Positions 54,333 to 61,831 of a stretch of DNA of 64,000 nucleotides are shown here, piece by piece. Source of the DNA: Phosphitispora fastidiosa (GTDB taxonomy: Bacteria > Bacillota > Thermincolia > Thermincolales > UBA2595); assembly GCF_019008365.1 (NCBI RefSeq), contig NZ_JAHHUL010000001.1, positions 433,264 to 497,263 on the forward strand. Direction: 5' to 3'. Each line of letters begins with the position of its first letter. Within the stretch, counting starts at the first letter, position 1. A model generated the notes under the pieces. That model saw nothing but the letters and a program-made list of their open reading frames with translations, did not search any database and was not told where the DNA came from. The position numbers and the translations under genes are program-made.

Positions 54333-55178
54333 CTAATTATTACCATTAGATAGTGCCTTCAAAACATCAATATTCCTTTTCCAGTCGTCATCACCGGCTG
54401 CCGGCGTTTCCAAGATAAAGGGCTTGTCCTTCAGCAGAGGATGGCCCAGAATGGCCCTAAAGCCATTTTCCCCGATATACCCTGCCCCGATATCAGCATG
54501 CCTGTCTCTGGTCGAACCCAGGGGAAACATGGCATCATTGGCATGAATCAATCTGAGTTTATCAATCCCGATAATGCTGTCAAATTGACTTAACGTTTCA
54601 TGAACCTTTTCACCTGTTGCCAGGTCGTACCCGGCCGCAAAACCGTGGCAGGTATCAAAGCAAATACCTGTATTATCAATCTCCAGCATTTCCAAAACCG
54701 CTGCCAGGTGCTCAAAAAGAAAGCCTACCTCCGTACCCGCCCCTGAGGTGTTTTCAAGCAATAAAACGGTTTTGCCCCTATATTGCTGCAAAGCACTGGT
54801 CAGCGCCCTGGCCACCTGGCTGAGTCCCTCATCAATTCCTTTACCCTTATGGCTGCCCATGTGAAGTACGAGATAAGCAGCCCCAAGAGCATCTGCCCTC
54901 TCCATATCCTCCCTGACCATCTGGGCCGCATACCTGTGCATATCAGGGTCAGAAGTGGCCAGATTGAGCACATAGGGAATATGAACAGCTACAGGGTTAA
55001 TATCATTTGCCGAACACAGTTCCCTAAAAGTGGTGACCTCATCTTCTTTCAAGTCCCGTGCTTTGCCTCCTCTGGGACTGCGGGAAAACATCTGGCAGGC
55101 ATTACACCCCAGTTCTACAAGGTGCTGAACAGCTTTTCCAAACCCGCCGCTGATTGAGGTATGGATACCTATTCTCAT
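54333..55178 (-). CDS. nfo: Endonuclease IV (AP endonuclease)
   Basis: Zinc-dependent apurinic/apyrimidinic endonuclease of base-excision repair, also protecting germinating spores in Bacillus. TIM barrel with RIGIHTSISGGFGKAV at the N terminus, LVLHMGSHKG near residue 108, LLLENTSGAGTEVG near 145, GICFDTCHGFAAGYDL near 175 and ETPAAGDDDW near the end. ATG at 55178 has GGAGG 8 nt upstream, giving 281 residues. Lies behind the pnp terminator, within the insertion that separates pnp from ylxY relative to B. subtilis. Confidence 0.96.
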   Translation of the reverse strand: MRIGIHTSISGGFGKAVQHLVELGCNACQMFSRSPRGGKARDLKEDEVTTFRELCSANDINPVAVHIPYVLNLATSDPDMHRYAAQMVREDMERADALGAAYLVLHMGSHKGKGIDEGLSQVARALTSALQQYRGKTVLLLENTSGAGTEVGFLFEHLAAVLEMLEIDNTGICFDTCHGFAAGYDLATGEKVHETLSQFDSIIGIDKLRLIHANDAMFPLGSTRDRHADIGAGYIGENGFRAILGHPLLKDKPFILETPAAGDDDWKRNIDVLKALSNGNN

Positions 55179-55221
55179 AAACCAATCCTCCAACCACTAA
55201 ATTAACCTGAATTAACCTGAA

Positions 55222-55256
55222 GCAAAAAGTAAAAACCGATTGTTAATCGGTTTTTA
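55222..55256 (-). terminator. Intrinsic terminator behind pnp
   Basis: Stem AAAACCGATT/AATCGGTTTT (55232-55241 and 55245-55254) with loop GTT, flanked by A and T runs; on the minus strand the T-rich arm runs into TTTTTACTTTTTGC. It starts within 5 nt of the pnp stop. Confidence 0.88.
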
Positions 55257-55259
55257 CTT

Positions 55260-57404
55260 TTACTTCTCTGCTGTTTGGGCACGTAAGGCTTCTTTTCTGG
55301 AAAGGTTCACCCTGCCGTGCTCATCAATTTTGATAACCTTGACCATAATCTCATCTCCGACAGAGACAACATCCTCAACCTTACCGACTCTCTGTTCAGC
55401 AAGCTGGGAAATGTGCACAAGCCCTTCCTTACCGGGCAGCACCTCCACAAATGCGCCAAAATCAGTGATTTTGACAACTTTCCCCAGATAAATCTTGCCT
55501 ATTTCAACATCAGCAGTAAGGCTCTCAATAATTTCAAGGGCTTTTTTGCCTGCTTCACCGTCAACAGCTGCAATAAACACCCTGCCGTCATCTTCGATAT
55601 CAATCTTGACCCCTGTTTCATCAATAATCTTCTTAATAGTCTTGCCACCTGGCCCAATTACATTTCTTATCTTGTCAGGATCAATAGTTGTGGTAATAAT
55701 CCTGGGCGCATATGGTGAAAGGTCGGGCCTCGGCTCAGAAATTACGTCCAGCATTTTCTGCAGGATGTACATTCTGCCTTTTCTGGCCTGTTCCAGGGCC
55801 TCTTTCAGGATGTCCCGGTTAATCCCTGCTATTTTAATATCCATCTGGATTGCGGTTATCCCCTTTTCAGTCCCCGCAACCTTGAAGTCCATATCACCGA
55901 GGTGGTCTTCCATTCCCTGGATATCTGTAAGTACGGCAAACTTGTCTTCTTCTTTGATAAGGCCCATGGCTACACCGGATACAGGCGATTTAATTGGAAC
56001 ACCGGCATCCATCAGGCTCAAAGTGGAACCACAGACACTGCCCATAGATGTAGACCCGTTTGATTCCAAGGCCTCAGATACAATCCTTATTGTATAAGGA
56101 AAATCTTCCTCTGGTGGGATCATCGGTTCCAGAGCGCGCTCTGCCAGAGCGCCATGTCCGATTTCCCTGCGGCCCGGCCCCCGCATAAATCTTGCTTCAC
56201 CAACACTATACGGCGGGAAATTGTAGTGGTGCATGTAACGTTTGGAGTCCTCCACTCCAAGACCGTCGAGAATCTGCTCATCACCTACTGCACCAAGGGT
56301 AATAACGCTGAGTATCTGGGTCTGTCCCCGGGTAAACAGTCCGGTACCGTGAGTTCTCGGAAGCACAGATACCTCACAGGTTATCTGCCTGACTTCATCC
56401 AGAGCACGACCGTCAATACGAATCCGGTCCTCGAGGATGGACCTGCGCATAGCTTCTTTTTCCAGCTTGTCCATAGCATTGCCAACGTATTTTGCCCGGT
56501 CTTCTTCAGGGTACTTTTCAGCAAAATACTGTTTGACTTCCTCTTTAAGCCCCTTCAGAAATTTTTCCCGGGCCTGTTTGGCCAATTTTTTCTCGATACA
56601 CTCCCTGACTGCCGCTTCCACCTTTGGCAGGGCATAAGCCCTTACCTCTGTCTCAATCTCCTCAGGGACAGCAAATACATTGTAATCATAATCAGGCTTG
56701 GCATAACCTTCCCTGAGAGCGATTTCCCTGAATTCACTAATAAATTCCACGATCTTCTTGATTTCCTCATGTCCATACATGATAGCATCAAGCATTACAT
56801 CTTCAGGAACCTCTTTAGCTCCTGCTTCTACCATAGTGACAGCATCTCTGGTCCCGGCAACAGTAATGTGCATCTCACTGACCTCAGACTGGGCCAGAGT
56901 GGGATTGATTATAAATTTACCATCAATCCGCCCTACCACAACAGCCGCAATGGGTCCCTGAAAAGGTATATCAGACAGGGTAAGCGCTGCAGAAGCTCCT
57001 GTAAGAGCTGTCACATCCTGGGGGTTATCCTGATCAACAGAAAGAATGGTTGCCACAACATGGACATCATTCCGGTAACCCTTGGGAAATAGAGGCCGAA
57101 TAGGCCTGTCTATCAGTCTGTCAGCAAGAATTGCCCTTTCACTGGGCCGGCCTTCCCTTTTAATAAATCCTCCGGGAATCCGTCCCACAGCATACAGCCT
57201 TTCCTCATAATCGACTGTCAGTGGAAAAAAATCGGTCCCCTCCCTGGGTTCTTCTGAACGGGTTGCAGTCACCAGGACCACAGTGTCACCATAACGCACC
57301 AGAGCAGCGCCGCTTGCCTGTTTCGCAAGTCTTCCGGTTTCGATAGACATTTCCCTGCCGCCAACCGGCAGGCTTCGTATAATACCGCTAGATTGCTGAG
57401 TCAT
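55260..57404 (-). CDS. pnp: Polyribonucleotide nucleotidyltransferase
   Basis: 3'-5' phosphorolytic exoribonuclease of mRNA decay. 714 residues with the full domain order: first RNase PH domain ([18 protein letters not shown]), helical linker, second RNase PH domain ([22 protein letters not shown]; catalytic region [21 protein letters not shown]), KH domain ([20 protein letters not shown] near 560) and S1 domain ([27 protein letters not shown] near 630). AGGAGG lies about 14 nt before the ATG, a long spacing. Downstream of rpsO behind its own hairpin. Confidence 0.97.
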   Translation of the reverse strand: MTQQSSGIIRSLPVGGREMSIETGRLAKQASGAALVRYGDTVVLVTATRSEEPREGTDFFPLTVDYEERLYAVGRIPGGFIKREGRPSERAILADRLIDRPIRPLFPKGYRNDVHVVATILSVDQDNPQDVTALTGASAALTLSDIPFQGPIAAVVVGRIDGKFIINPTLAQSEVSEMHITVAGTRDAVTMVEAGAKEVPEDVMLDAIMYGHEEIKKIVEFISEFREIALREGYAKPDYDYNVFAVPEEIETEVRAYALPKVEAAVRECIEKKLAKQAREKFLKGLKEEVKQYFAEKYPEEDRAKYVGNAMDKLEKEAMRRSILEDRIRIDGRALDEVRQITCEVSVLPRTHGTGLFTRGQTQILSVITLGAVGDEQILDGLGVEDSKRYMHHYNFPPYSVGEARFMRGPGRREIGHGALAERALEPMIPPEEDFPYTIRIVSEALESNGSTSMGSVCGSTLSLMDAGVPIKSPVSGVAMGLIKEEDKFAVLTDIQGMEDHLGDMDFKVAGTEKGITAIQMDIKIAGINRDILKEALEQARKGRMYILQKMLDVISEPRPDLSPYAPRIITTTIDPDKIRNVIGPGGKTIKKIIDETGVKIDIEDDGRVFIAAVDGEAGKKALEIIESLTADVEIGKIYLGKVVKITDFGAFVEVLPGKEGLVHISQLAEQRVGKVEDVVSVGDEIMVKVIKIDEHGRVNLSRKEALRAQTAEK

Positions 57405-57520
57405 AAAGGGATACTTCCCCTCCTTTTGGTCTTTTTTCAGACCTGAATAATTTAATTTAGATATTTACCATATTATTTCCTTCTATTGATGGCAAAAATA
57501 CACATTAATCAATAACACTG

Positions 57521-57549
57521 AAAAAAAAGCGGGCAAATCCCGCTTTTTT
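57521..57549 (-). terminator. Intrinsic terminator at the rpsO stop
   Basis: Stem AAAAGCGGG/CCCGCTTTT (57525-57533 and 57539-57547), loop of 5, followed on the minus strand by a T-run. It touches the rpsO stop codon. Partial read-through into pnp is common in this gene pair in other bacteria. Confidence 0.9.
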
Positions 57550-57817
57550 AACGCCTTAATCCAAGCTTCTCAATAATTTCACGATAACGGTCAAAGCTGT
57601 TTTTCTTCAGATAATTAAGCATCGCCCTTCTCTGACCAACCATTTTAAGAAGACCACGCCGGGAGTGATGGTCTTTTTTATGGGTTTTAAGATGCCCTGT
57701 CAGATAATTGATACGTTCAGTAAGTATGGCAATCTGTACTTCAGGAGAGCCAGTGTCTGACTCGTGAAGCTTATATTTTTCAATTATCTGCTTCTTTTGA
57801 TCTGTAGCTAGTACCAC
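57548..57817 (-). CDS. rpsO: 30S ribosomal protein S15
   Basis: Binds the central domain of 16S rRNA early in 30S assembly. The GTG at 57817 is chosen: AAAGGAGGTGACATC precedes it and it gives 89 residues, exactly the family length; the longer frame adds 42 codons of leader. Signatures: [46 protein letters not shown], ending GLRR. The 115-bp leader up to 57932 may contain an autoregulatory structure, not resolved here. Confidence 0.97.
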   Translation of the reverse strand: MVLATDQKKQIIEKYKLHESDTGSPEVQIAILTERINYLTGHLKTHKKDHHSRRGLLKMVGQRRAMLNYLKKNSFDRYREIIEKLGLRR

Positions 57818-57932
57818 GATGTCACCTCCTTTTATTATATCCCCATTAGCCAAGACAATCGTCGGAGAGTCGAATTTCCTAGCTGATGGTTCTCTATAGC
57901 AAACGGTCTGTTGAACCGTATTACCTAGCTGA

Positions 57933-58154
57933 CTATTTTCCAATAACAGTAATAACCAAACGTCCCTGGGGGATGTCCTTAGCCACTATATCGAACACGC
58001 GTCCTGACTCGGCAAAAAACCCACGAAACCTTGTGGCTGTAGGTATCTTCCCGGGAATCTCCCTGGCTGCATTTACAATGTCAGCCGCGGTAATTTTCTC
58101 CTGGCGTAAATCCCTTAGCCGCTTACGGGCGTGCTCTGTAATCAAAATCCGCAT
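57933..58154 (-). CDS. Small DUF4258-like protein (possible toxin-type)
   Basis: A 73-residue protein: [31 protein letters not shown] followed by a beta-rich part with VFDIVAKD and the ending [10 protein letters not shown]. This helix-then-sheet layout fits DUF4258, a RelE-like small fold. It lies 12 nt behind another small gene (58167) in one transcript, a layout like toxin-antitoxin pairs, but the position inside the translation block and lack of other evidence leave the role open. Confidence 0.65.
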   Translation of the reverse strand: MRILITEHARKRLRDLRQEKITAADIVNAAREIPGKIPTATRFRGFFAESGRVFDIVAKDIPQGRLVITVIGK

Positions 58155-58166
58155 ATCGGACCTTTC

Positions 58167-58391
58167 CTAATAAATATGTTTTTCGCCGCCAAGCTCTTCC
58201 CGTTCGGTAAGAATTGAATACAAGGCATCCTGAAATGCGGTTAAAAGTGCATTATCAATTTCATCCTTCAGGTAAACGTTTTCCAGTTCCTTCCTCAAAT
58301 CATTGAATTCTTTACTAAGACATACTTCTGCGACCTGATCAACTACTTTTTTCATTTCCCCTTCTCTGGAATCAGAAACAGCAATTACCAT
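58167..58391 (-). CDS. Small acidic helical protein of unknown function
   Basis: A 74-residue, mostly helical, acidic protein (KKVVDQVAEVCLSKEFNDLRKELENVYLKDEIDN). I do not recognise a family. GGGGGGAGG lies 8 nt before the ATG and the next small gene follows after 12 nt, so both are probably translated. It could be the partner or antitoxin of the DUF4258-like protein; this is inference from arrangement. The 132 bp upstream to ribF show no signal. Confidence 0.6.
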   Translation of the reverse strand: MVIAVSDSREGEMKKVVDQVAEVCLSKEFNDLRKELENVYLKDEIDNALLTAFQDALYSILTEREELGGEKHIY

Positions 58392-58523
58392 CTCAAATGC
58401 CTCCCCCCAGTTTAAGGGCGGTTACCGATAATAATTTTAACACATATTGCTACACATGTAAATTATCTTCTAAATGTAAACCATCTTATAATTAGTATAT
58501 TTTAAAATTGCGTTGTTTATGCC

Positions 58524-59456
58524 TTAGTATGCCTGCAATAAGAGCTTAGCATTTTTTACATCAATATTAATCTGCGTTATGAGTTCCTGGACCGAGGAAA
58601 ACCCCTTTTCACCGCGCAGTCTGCCAATAAACTCTACCTTGATTTTGGTATTGTAGATATCATCTGAAAAATCAAAACAGTGAACTTCCAGGTTTTTGGG
58701 CTGATTAAGATTAAAGGTCGGCTTAATTCCCACATTAGCCACTCCCTTATAGGAATTCCCCTTAATATGTACTCTTACGGCATAAACCCCATTAGCTGGG
58801 ACAAGGATATTTTCCGGAAGATTAAGATTAGCGGTCGGAAAACCAATCTGCCTGCCCCTTCTGTCTCCTGTGACAACCCGTGAAACCACAAAAGGATAAT
58901 ATCCTAAAAAACCTGCGGCTCCGGAAACGTCCCCCTTCAGAAGCAAGCTTCGTATCAGGGTACTGCTCACCTCGGTATCATGGCGCTTCACCGGTGGTAT
59001 CGTAATTACGTCAAAGCCCAGTCTGCCGCCAAACTCTGTGAGCATTTCAGATGTCCCTGAACCCCTGTAGCCAAAACTATAATTATAGCCTACAACCACA
59101 GCGCTTACGCGCAGCTTTTGCACCAGTATATCTCTGACAAACTGTTCCGGAGTCAGTCGGGAGATTTCCTGCGAAAACGGGCATATAATAAGAACCCCTA
59201 TACCCAGTTCTGAAAAAACTTTGATTTTTTCCTCTTTTGTAAGCAGCATTGGCGGACTGCAGTCCGGTTGAATTACTGTCATCGGATGTGGGGCAAATGT
59301 AAAAACCCCTGATATCCCTTTAGCCCGGTCTGCTAATTCTATCGCTTTCTTTATGAGTTCCCGGTGGCCAAGGTGAACCCCGTCGAAATTCCCGAGGGCT
59401 ATTACTGCATTATCATATTTTCCCGCAATTTCTTCCAGTCCATGATGGATATCCAT
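58524..59456 (-). CDS. ribF: Bifunctional riboflavin kinase / FAD synthetase
   Basis: Converts riboflavin to FMN and FMN to FAD. N-terminal nucleotidyltransferase domain with ALGNFDGVHLGHREL near residue 22, FAPHPMTV near 55 and YNYSFGYRGSGT near 125. C-terminal kinase domain with RGRQIGFPTANLNLPENI near 195 and GVYAVRV. ATG at 59456 has GGGAGAG upstream and gives 310 residues, the usual size; the longer frame runs back into truB. 13 nt behind truB. Confidence 0.96.
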   Translation of the reverse strand: MDIHHGLEEIAGKYDNAVIALGNFDGVHLGHRELIKKAIELADRAKGISGVFTFAPHPMTVIQPDCSPPMLLTKEEKIKVFSELGIGVLIICPFSQEISRLTPEQFVRDILVQKLRVSAVVVGYNYSFGYRGSGTSEMLTEFGGRLGFDVITIPPVKRHDTEVSSTLIRSLLLKGDVSGAAGFLGYYPFVVSRVVTGDRRGRQIGFPTANLNLPENILVPANGVYAVRVHIKGNSYKGVANVGIKPTFNLNQPKNLEVHCFDFSDDIYNTKIKVEFIGRLRGEKGFSSVQELITQINIDVKNAKLLLQAY

Positions 59457-59469
59457 TGATATCTCTCCC

Positions 59470-60438
59470 TTAGCAGAATACTTTAACCGGTTGAAAGACC
59501 AGCCCGCCTTCACAGTCAGGGGACTGGGCCCTTTCCTTCTGCCGGACAGAAACCCTGGCAACAGCCAAACAACCTGCTTCTGGGCTCATCAGCTTCACAT
59601 ACTCGTTTTCCCTAAGCGTCGCAGGCTGGCGCATAACACCGGGCTGATACACCTTATTGCCATGTTGAATTGATTCAAATGTGTCCTCAGATACCCATAC
59701 CTCTTCAAGGGGCAGGGCAGTGTCAATTGGCATAAGTTTACTGTGCAGCATCCCCTGCTCATGCAAACCAACAATTTCCTCCAAGAGCAATGAATCCTCC
59801 AAATTAAACTGTCCACTTCCTGTCCTTACCAGGAATGACATGCAGGCTCCATACCCAAGTCTCTCACCCAAATCATGACATATTGTGCGAACGTAAGTTC
59901 CCCGGGAGCAGGTTATGTCAAATAGCAGCCCCGGGCCGGGTGTGCCAAATTTCCGGTGCTTAATTATCTTTATATCAAAAATTTCTATCGGCCTGGGTAT
60001 GCGTTCGACTTCCAAACCTTCCCTGGCAAGTTCATAAAGCTTTCTTCCTTTATATTTTACCGCCGAAACCATTGGCGGCAGCTGCTGTTGAACTCCCTTA
60101 AAAGCCAACAGCGCTTTTTCTGCCTCCTGCCTTGAAAGGCTGGAAGCATCACTTATCTTTAACACCTGCCCGTAGCCGTCCTGGGTATCGGTACTACAGC
60201 CAAAAGTGACCTCTGCCCGGTAGCGTTTGACATTATCCTCCAGGTATTCAATAATCCTGGTAGCCTTCCCCAGGCATACAGCCAGTACACCGGCCACTCC
60301 GGGATCCAGTGTCCCGGTGTGACCGGCCTTTTTTTCCTTTAAGGTCCGGCGCAAATAGTTTATAACATCGTGAGATGTCATTCCCGGCGGTTTAAAAACA
60401 TTAAGTATTCCGTTTATCCCCCTGGACTGCATTATCAT
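59470..60438 (-). CDS. truB: tRNA pseudouridine(55) synthase
   Basis: Makes pseudouridine 55 in the T-loop of tRNAs. GILNVFKPPGMTSHDVINYLRR at the N terminus, the catalytic Asp in KKAGHTGTLDPGVAGVL near residue 40, YRAEVTFGCSTDTQDGYG near 78, and the KGRKLYELAREG segment; PUA-like tail. ATG 60438 is preferred on spacing to a weak GGTGG, with GTG 60447 or ATG 60432 also possible. 13 nt upstream of ribF, as in B. subtilis. Confidence 0.96.
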   Translation of the reverse strand: MIMQSRGINGILNVFKPPGMTSHDVINYLRRTLKEKKAGHTGTLDPGVAGVLAVCLGKATRIIEYLEDNVKRYRAEVTFGCSTDTQDGYGQVLKISDASSLSRQEAEKALLAFKGVQQQLPPMVSAVKYKGRKLYELAREGLEVERIPRPIEIFDIKIIKHRKFGTPGPGLLFDITCSRGTYVRTICHDLGERLGYGACMSFLVRTGSGQFNLEDSLLLEEIVGLHEQGMLHSKLMPIDTALPLEEVWVSEDTFESIQHGNKVYQPGVMRQPATLRENEYVKLMSPEAGCLAVARVSVRQKERAQSPDCEGGLVFQPVKVFC

Positions 60439-60460
60439 ATCAACCACCAGTAACGAAAAT

Positions 60461-61441
60461 TTAAATACTGACCCCTATCTGCAGCGCCCTGGCACATGAA
60501 GCTATTACCTTCTTCTCCACAGCTTCCAGGCTGCCTTCAACCAGACAGCCTGCAGCCCGGGGATGCCCACCGCCTCCAAATGCAGCTGCCAGTGTGTTTA
60601 CATCACTATGCTTATTGGAACGGAATCCTACTTTCACCTTCCCGGGAGCAATTTCCCTGAACAAAAGCCCAATTTCAACCCCATCCAGCATGCGTGGATA
60701 ATTGATTATCCCTTCGGCATGTTCATCTGCTGCTCCTAATTCATGCATTACCCCGAGAGGCAGGCTTATCCAGGCTATCCGCCCTTCTCCTGCCGTTTTC
60801 AGACGATCAAGGGCATATCCAAGAAGCTTGAGGTGTACAAACTCCTTTTTTTCAAACAAATTCTTATTTATACCTGAAATATCAAGACCTGTGCCGATCA
60901 GCTCTGCTGCCAATTCATGAGTTCTGCCCGTAGTGTTTTCAAATCTGAAGGAACCTGTATCCATTACAATAGCAGTATAAAGATTGACTGCCATATTGTG
61001 GCTTAGCGGAACTCCCATATGTTTAATCAGTTCAAAAACAATTTCTCCGGCAGCAGCAGCTTTAGAGTCAACGTAATTGCAGTGTCCAAACTCCTGATTG
61101 CTGACATGATGGTCAATGTTAACCACCACAGATATACCGGAAATATACCGGCTTAGCTTATCCCCCAGACGGTTTAAATCTGTACAGTCCAAAATAACTG
61201 CCAAATCACATTTCTCCGGAAGGTTATCCGCTGTGCGAATATCACCGGGGCGCGGCAGGAAATCATAGACAGCCGGAATCCTGTCAGGAGTCAGAATATA
61301 ACTCTCGATCCCCATTTGGTCCAGCAGAAATCCCATCGCCAATACAGACCCTATACTGTCCCCGTCAGGCATTTCATGACCACAGATGACAGCCCTTTTA
61401 CCTTTTTTCAAGCAGCCGGAAATTTCAGTTAAAGTGTTCAT
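60461..61441 (-). CDS. nrnA: DHH-family nanoRNase / 3'-phosphoadenosine-5'-phosphate phosphatase
   Basis: Degrades 2-5 nt RNA fragments and dephosphorylates pAp. DHH domain: GHEMPDGDSIGSVLAMG near residue 20, DCTDLNRLG, NIDHHVSNQEFGHCNYVD near 112. DHHA1 domain at the C terminus: GFRSNKHSDVNTLAAAFGGGGHPRAAG. 326 residues. Its ATG overlaps the rbfA stop by 4 nt (ATGA). Between rbfA and truB, the common location in Clostridia. Confidence 0.95.
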   Translation of the reverse strand: MNTLTEISGCLKKGKRAVICGHEMPDGDSIGSVLAMGFLLDQMGIESYILTPDRIPAVYDFLPRPGDIRTADNLPEKCDLAVILDCTDLNRLGDKLSRYISGISVVVNIDHHVSNQEFGHCNYVDSKAAAAGEIVFELIKHMGVPLSHNMAVNLYTAIVMDTGSFRFENTTGRTHELAAELIGTGLDISGINKNLFEKKEFVHLKLLGYALDRLKTAGEGRIAWISLPLGVMHELGAADEHAEGIINYPRMLDGVEIGLLFREIAPGKVKVGFRSNKHSDVNTLAAAFGGGGHPRAAGCLVEGSLEAVEKKVIASCARALQIGVSI

Positions 61442-61794
61442 GTTTCCTTCTCCGTATCCTTAACTTCTTCAAGCAATTTCATTATCCGGGCCCCGTATTC
61501 GATAGAAGAATCAAACCTAAAGGTTACTTCCGGAGTATATCTCAGCCTTATTCTCTTTCCCAGTTCACTGCGCACAAAGCCTTTAGCTTTTTCAAGTGCC
61601 TGCATTGACTGTACTTTTGCATCATCATCACCATAAATGCTCACAAAAACCTTAGCATAACGGATATCAGGAGTTACTTCGGCCCCCGTAACAGTAACAA
61701 AACCTATTCGCGGGTCTTTTATTTCCTCTCTTAACATCTGGGTAATCTCTTTTTTTATTTCTTCAGCAACCCTGTTCGCTCTATGGGATGTCAT
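61438..61794 (-). CDS. rbfA: Ribosome-binding factor A
   Basis: Binds the immature 30S subunit and helps 16S rRNA 5'-end maturation. 118 residues from the ATG at 61794, which has GGGGGTGAG just upstream. KH-like fold: RANRVAEEIKKEITQML, DPRIGFVTVTGAEVTPDIRYAKVFVS, and the C-terminal RLRYTPEVTFRFDSSIEYGARI. Lies 37 nt behind infB and overlaps nrnA by 4 nt. Confidence 0.96.
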   Translation of the reverse strand: MTSHRANRVAEEIKKEITQMLREEIKDPRIGFVTVTGAEVTPDIRYAKVFVSIYGDDDAKVQSMQALEKAKGFVRSELGKRIRLRYTPEVTFRFDSSIEYGARIMKLLEEVKDTEKET

Positions 61795-61831
61795 TAGACT
61801 CACCCCCAACTGCCTTTTGTTTTCTCCGGTT

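Noticed and set aside
56154..57092. 312-residue plus-strand ORF antisense to pnp
   Set aside because: It lies wholly inside pnp, has no ribosome site and its composition is that of an antisense shadow.
57818..57943. 42-codon extension of rpsO
   Set aside because: A strong AAAGGAGGTGA stands directly before GTG 57817, which gives the exact S15 length.
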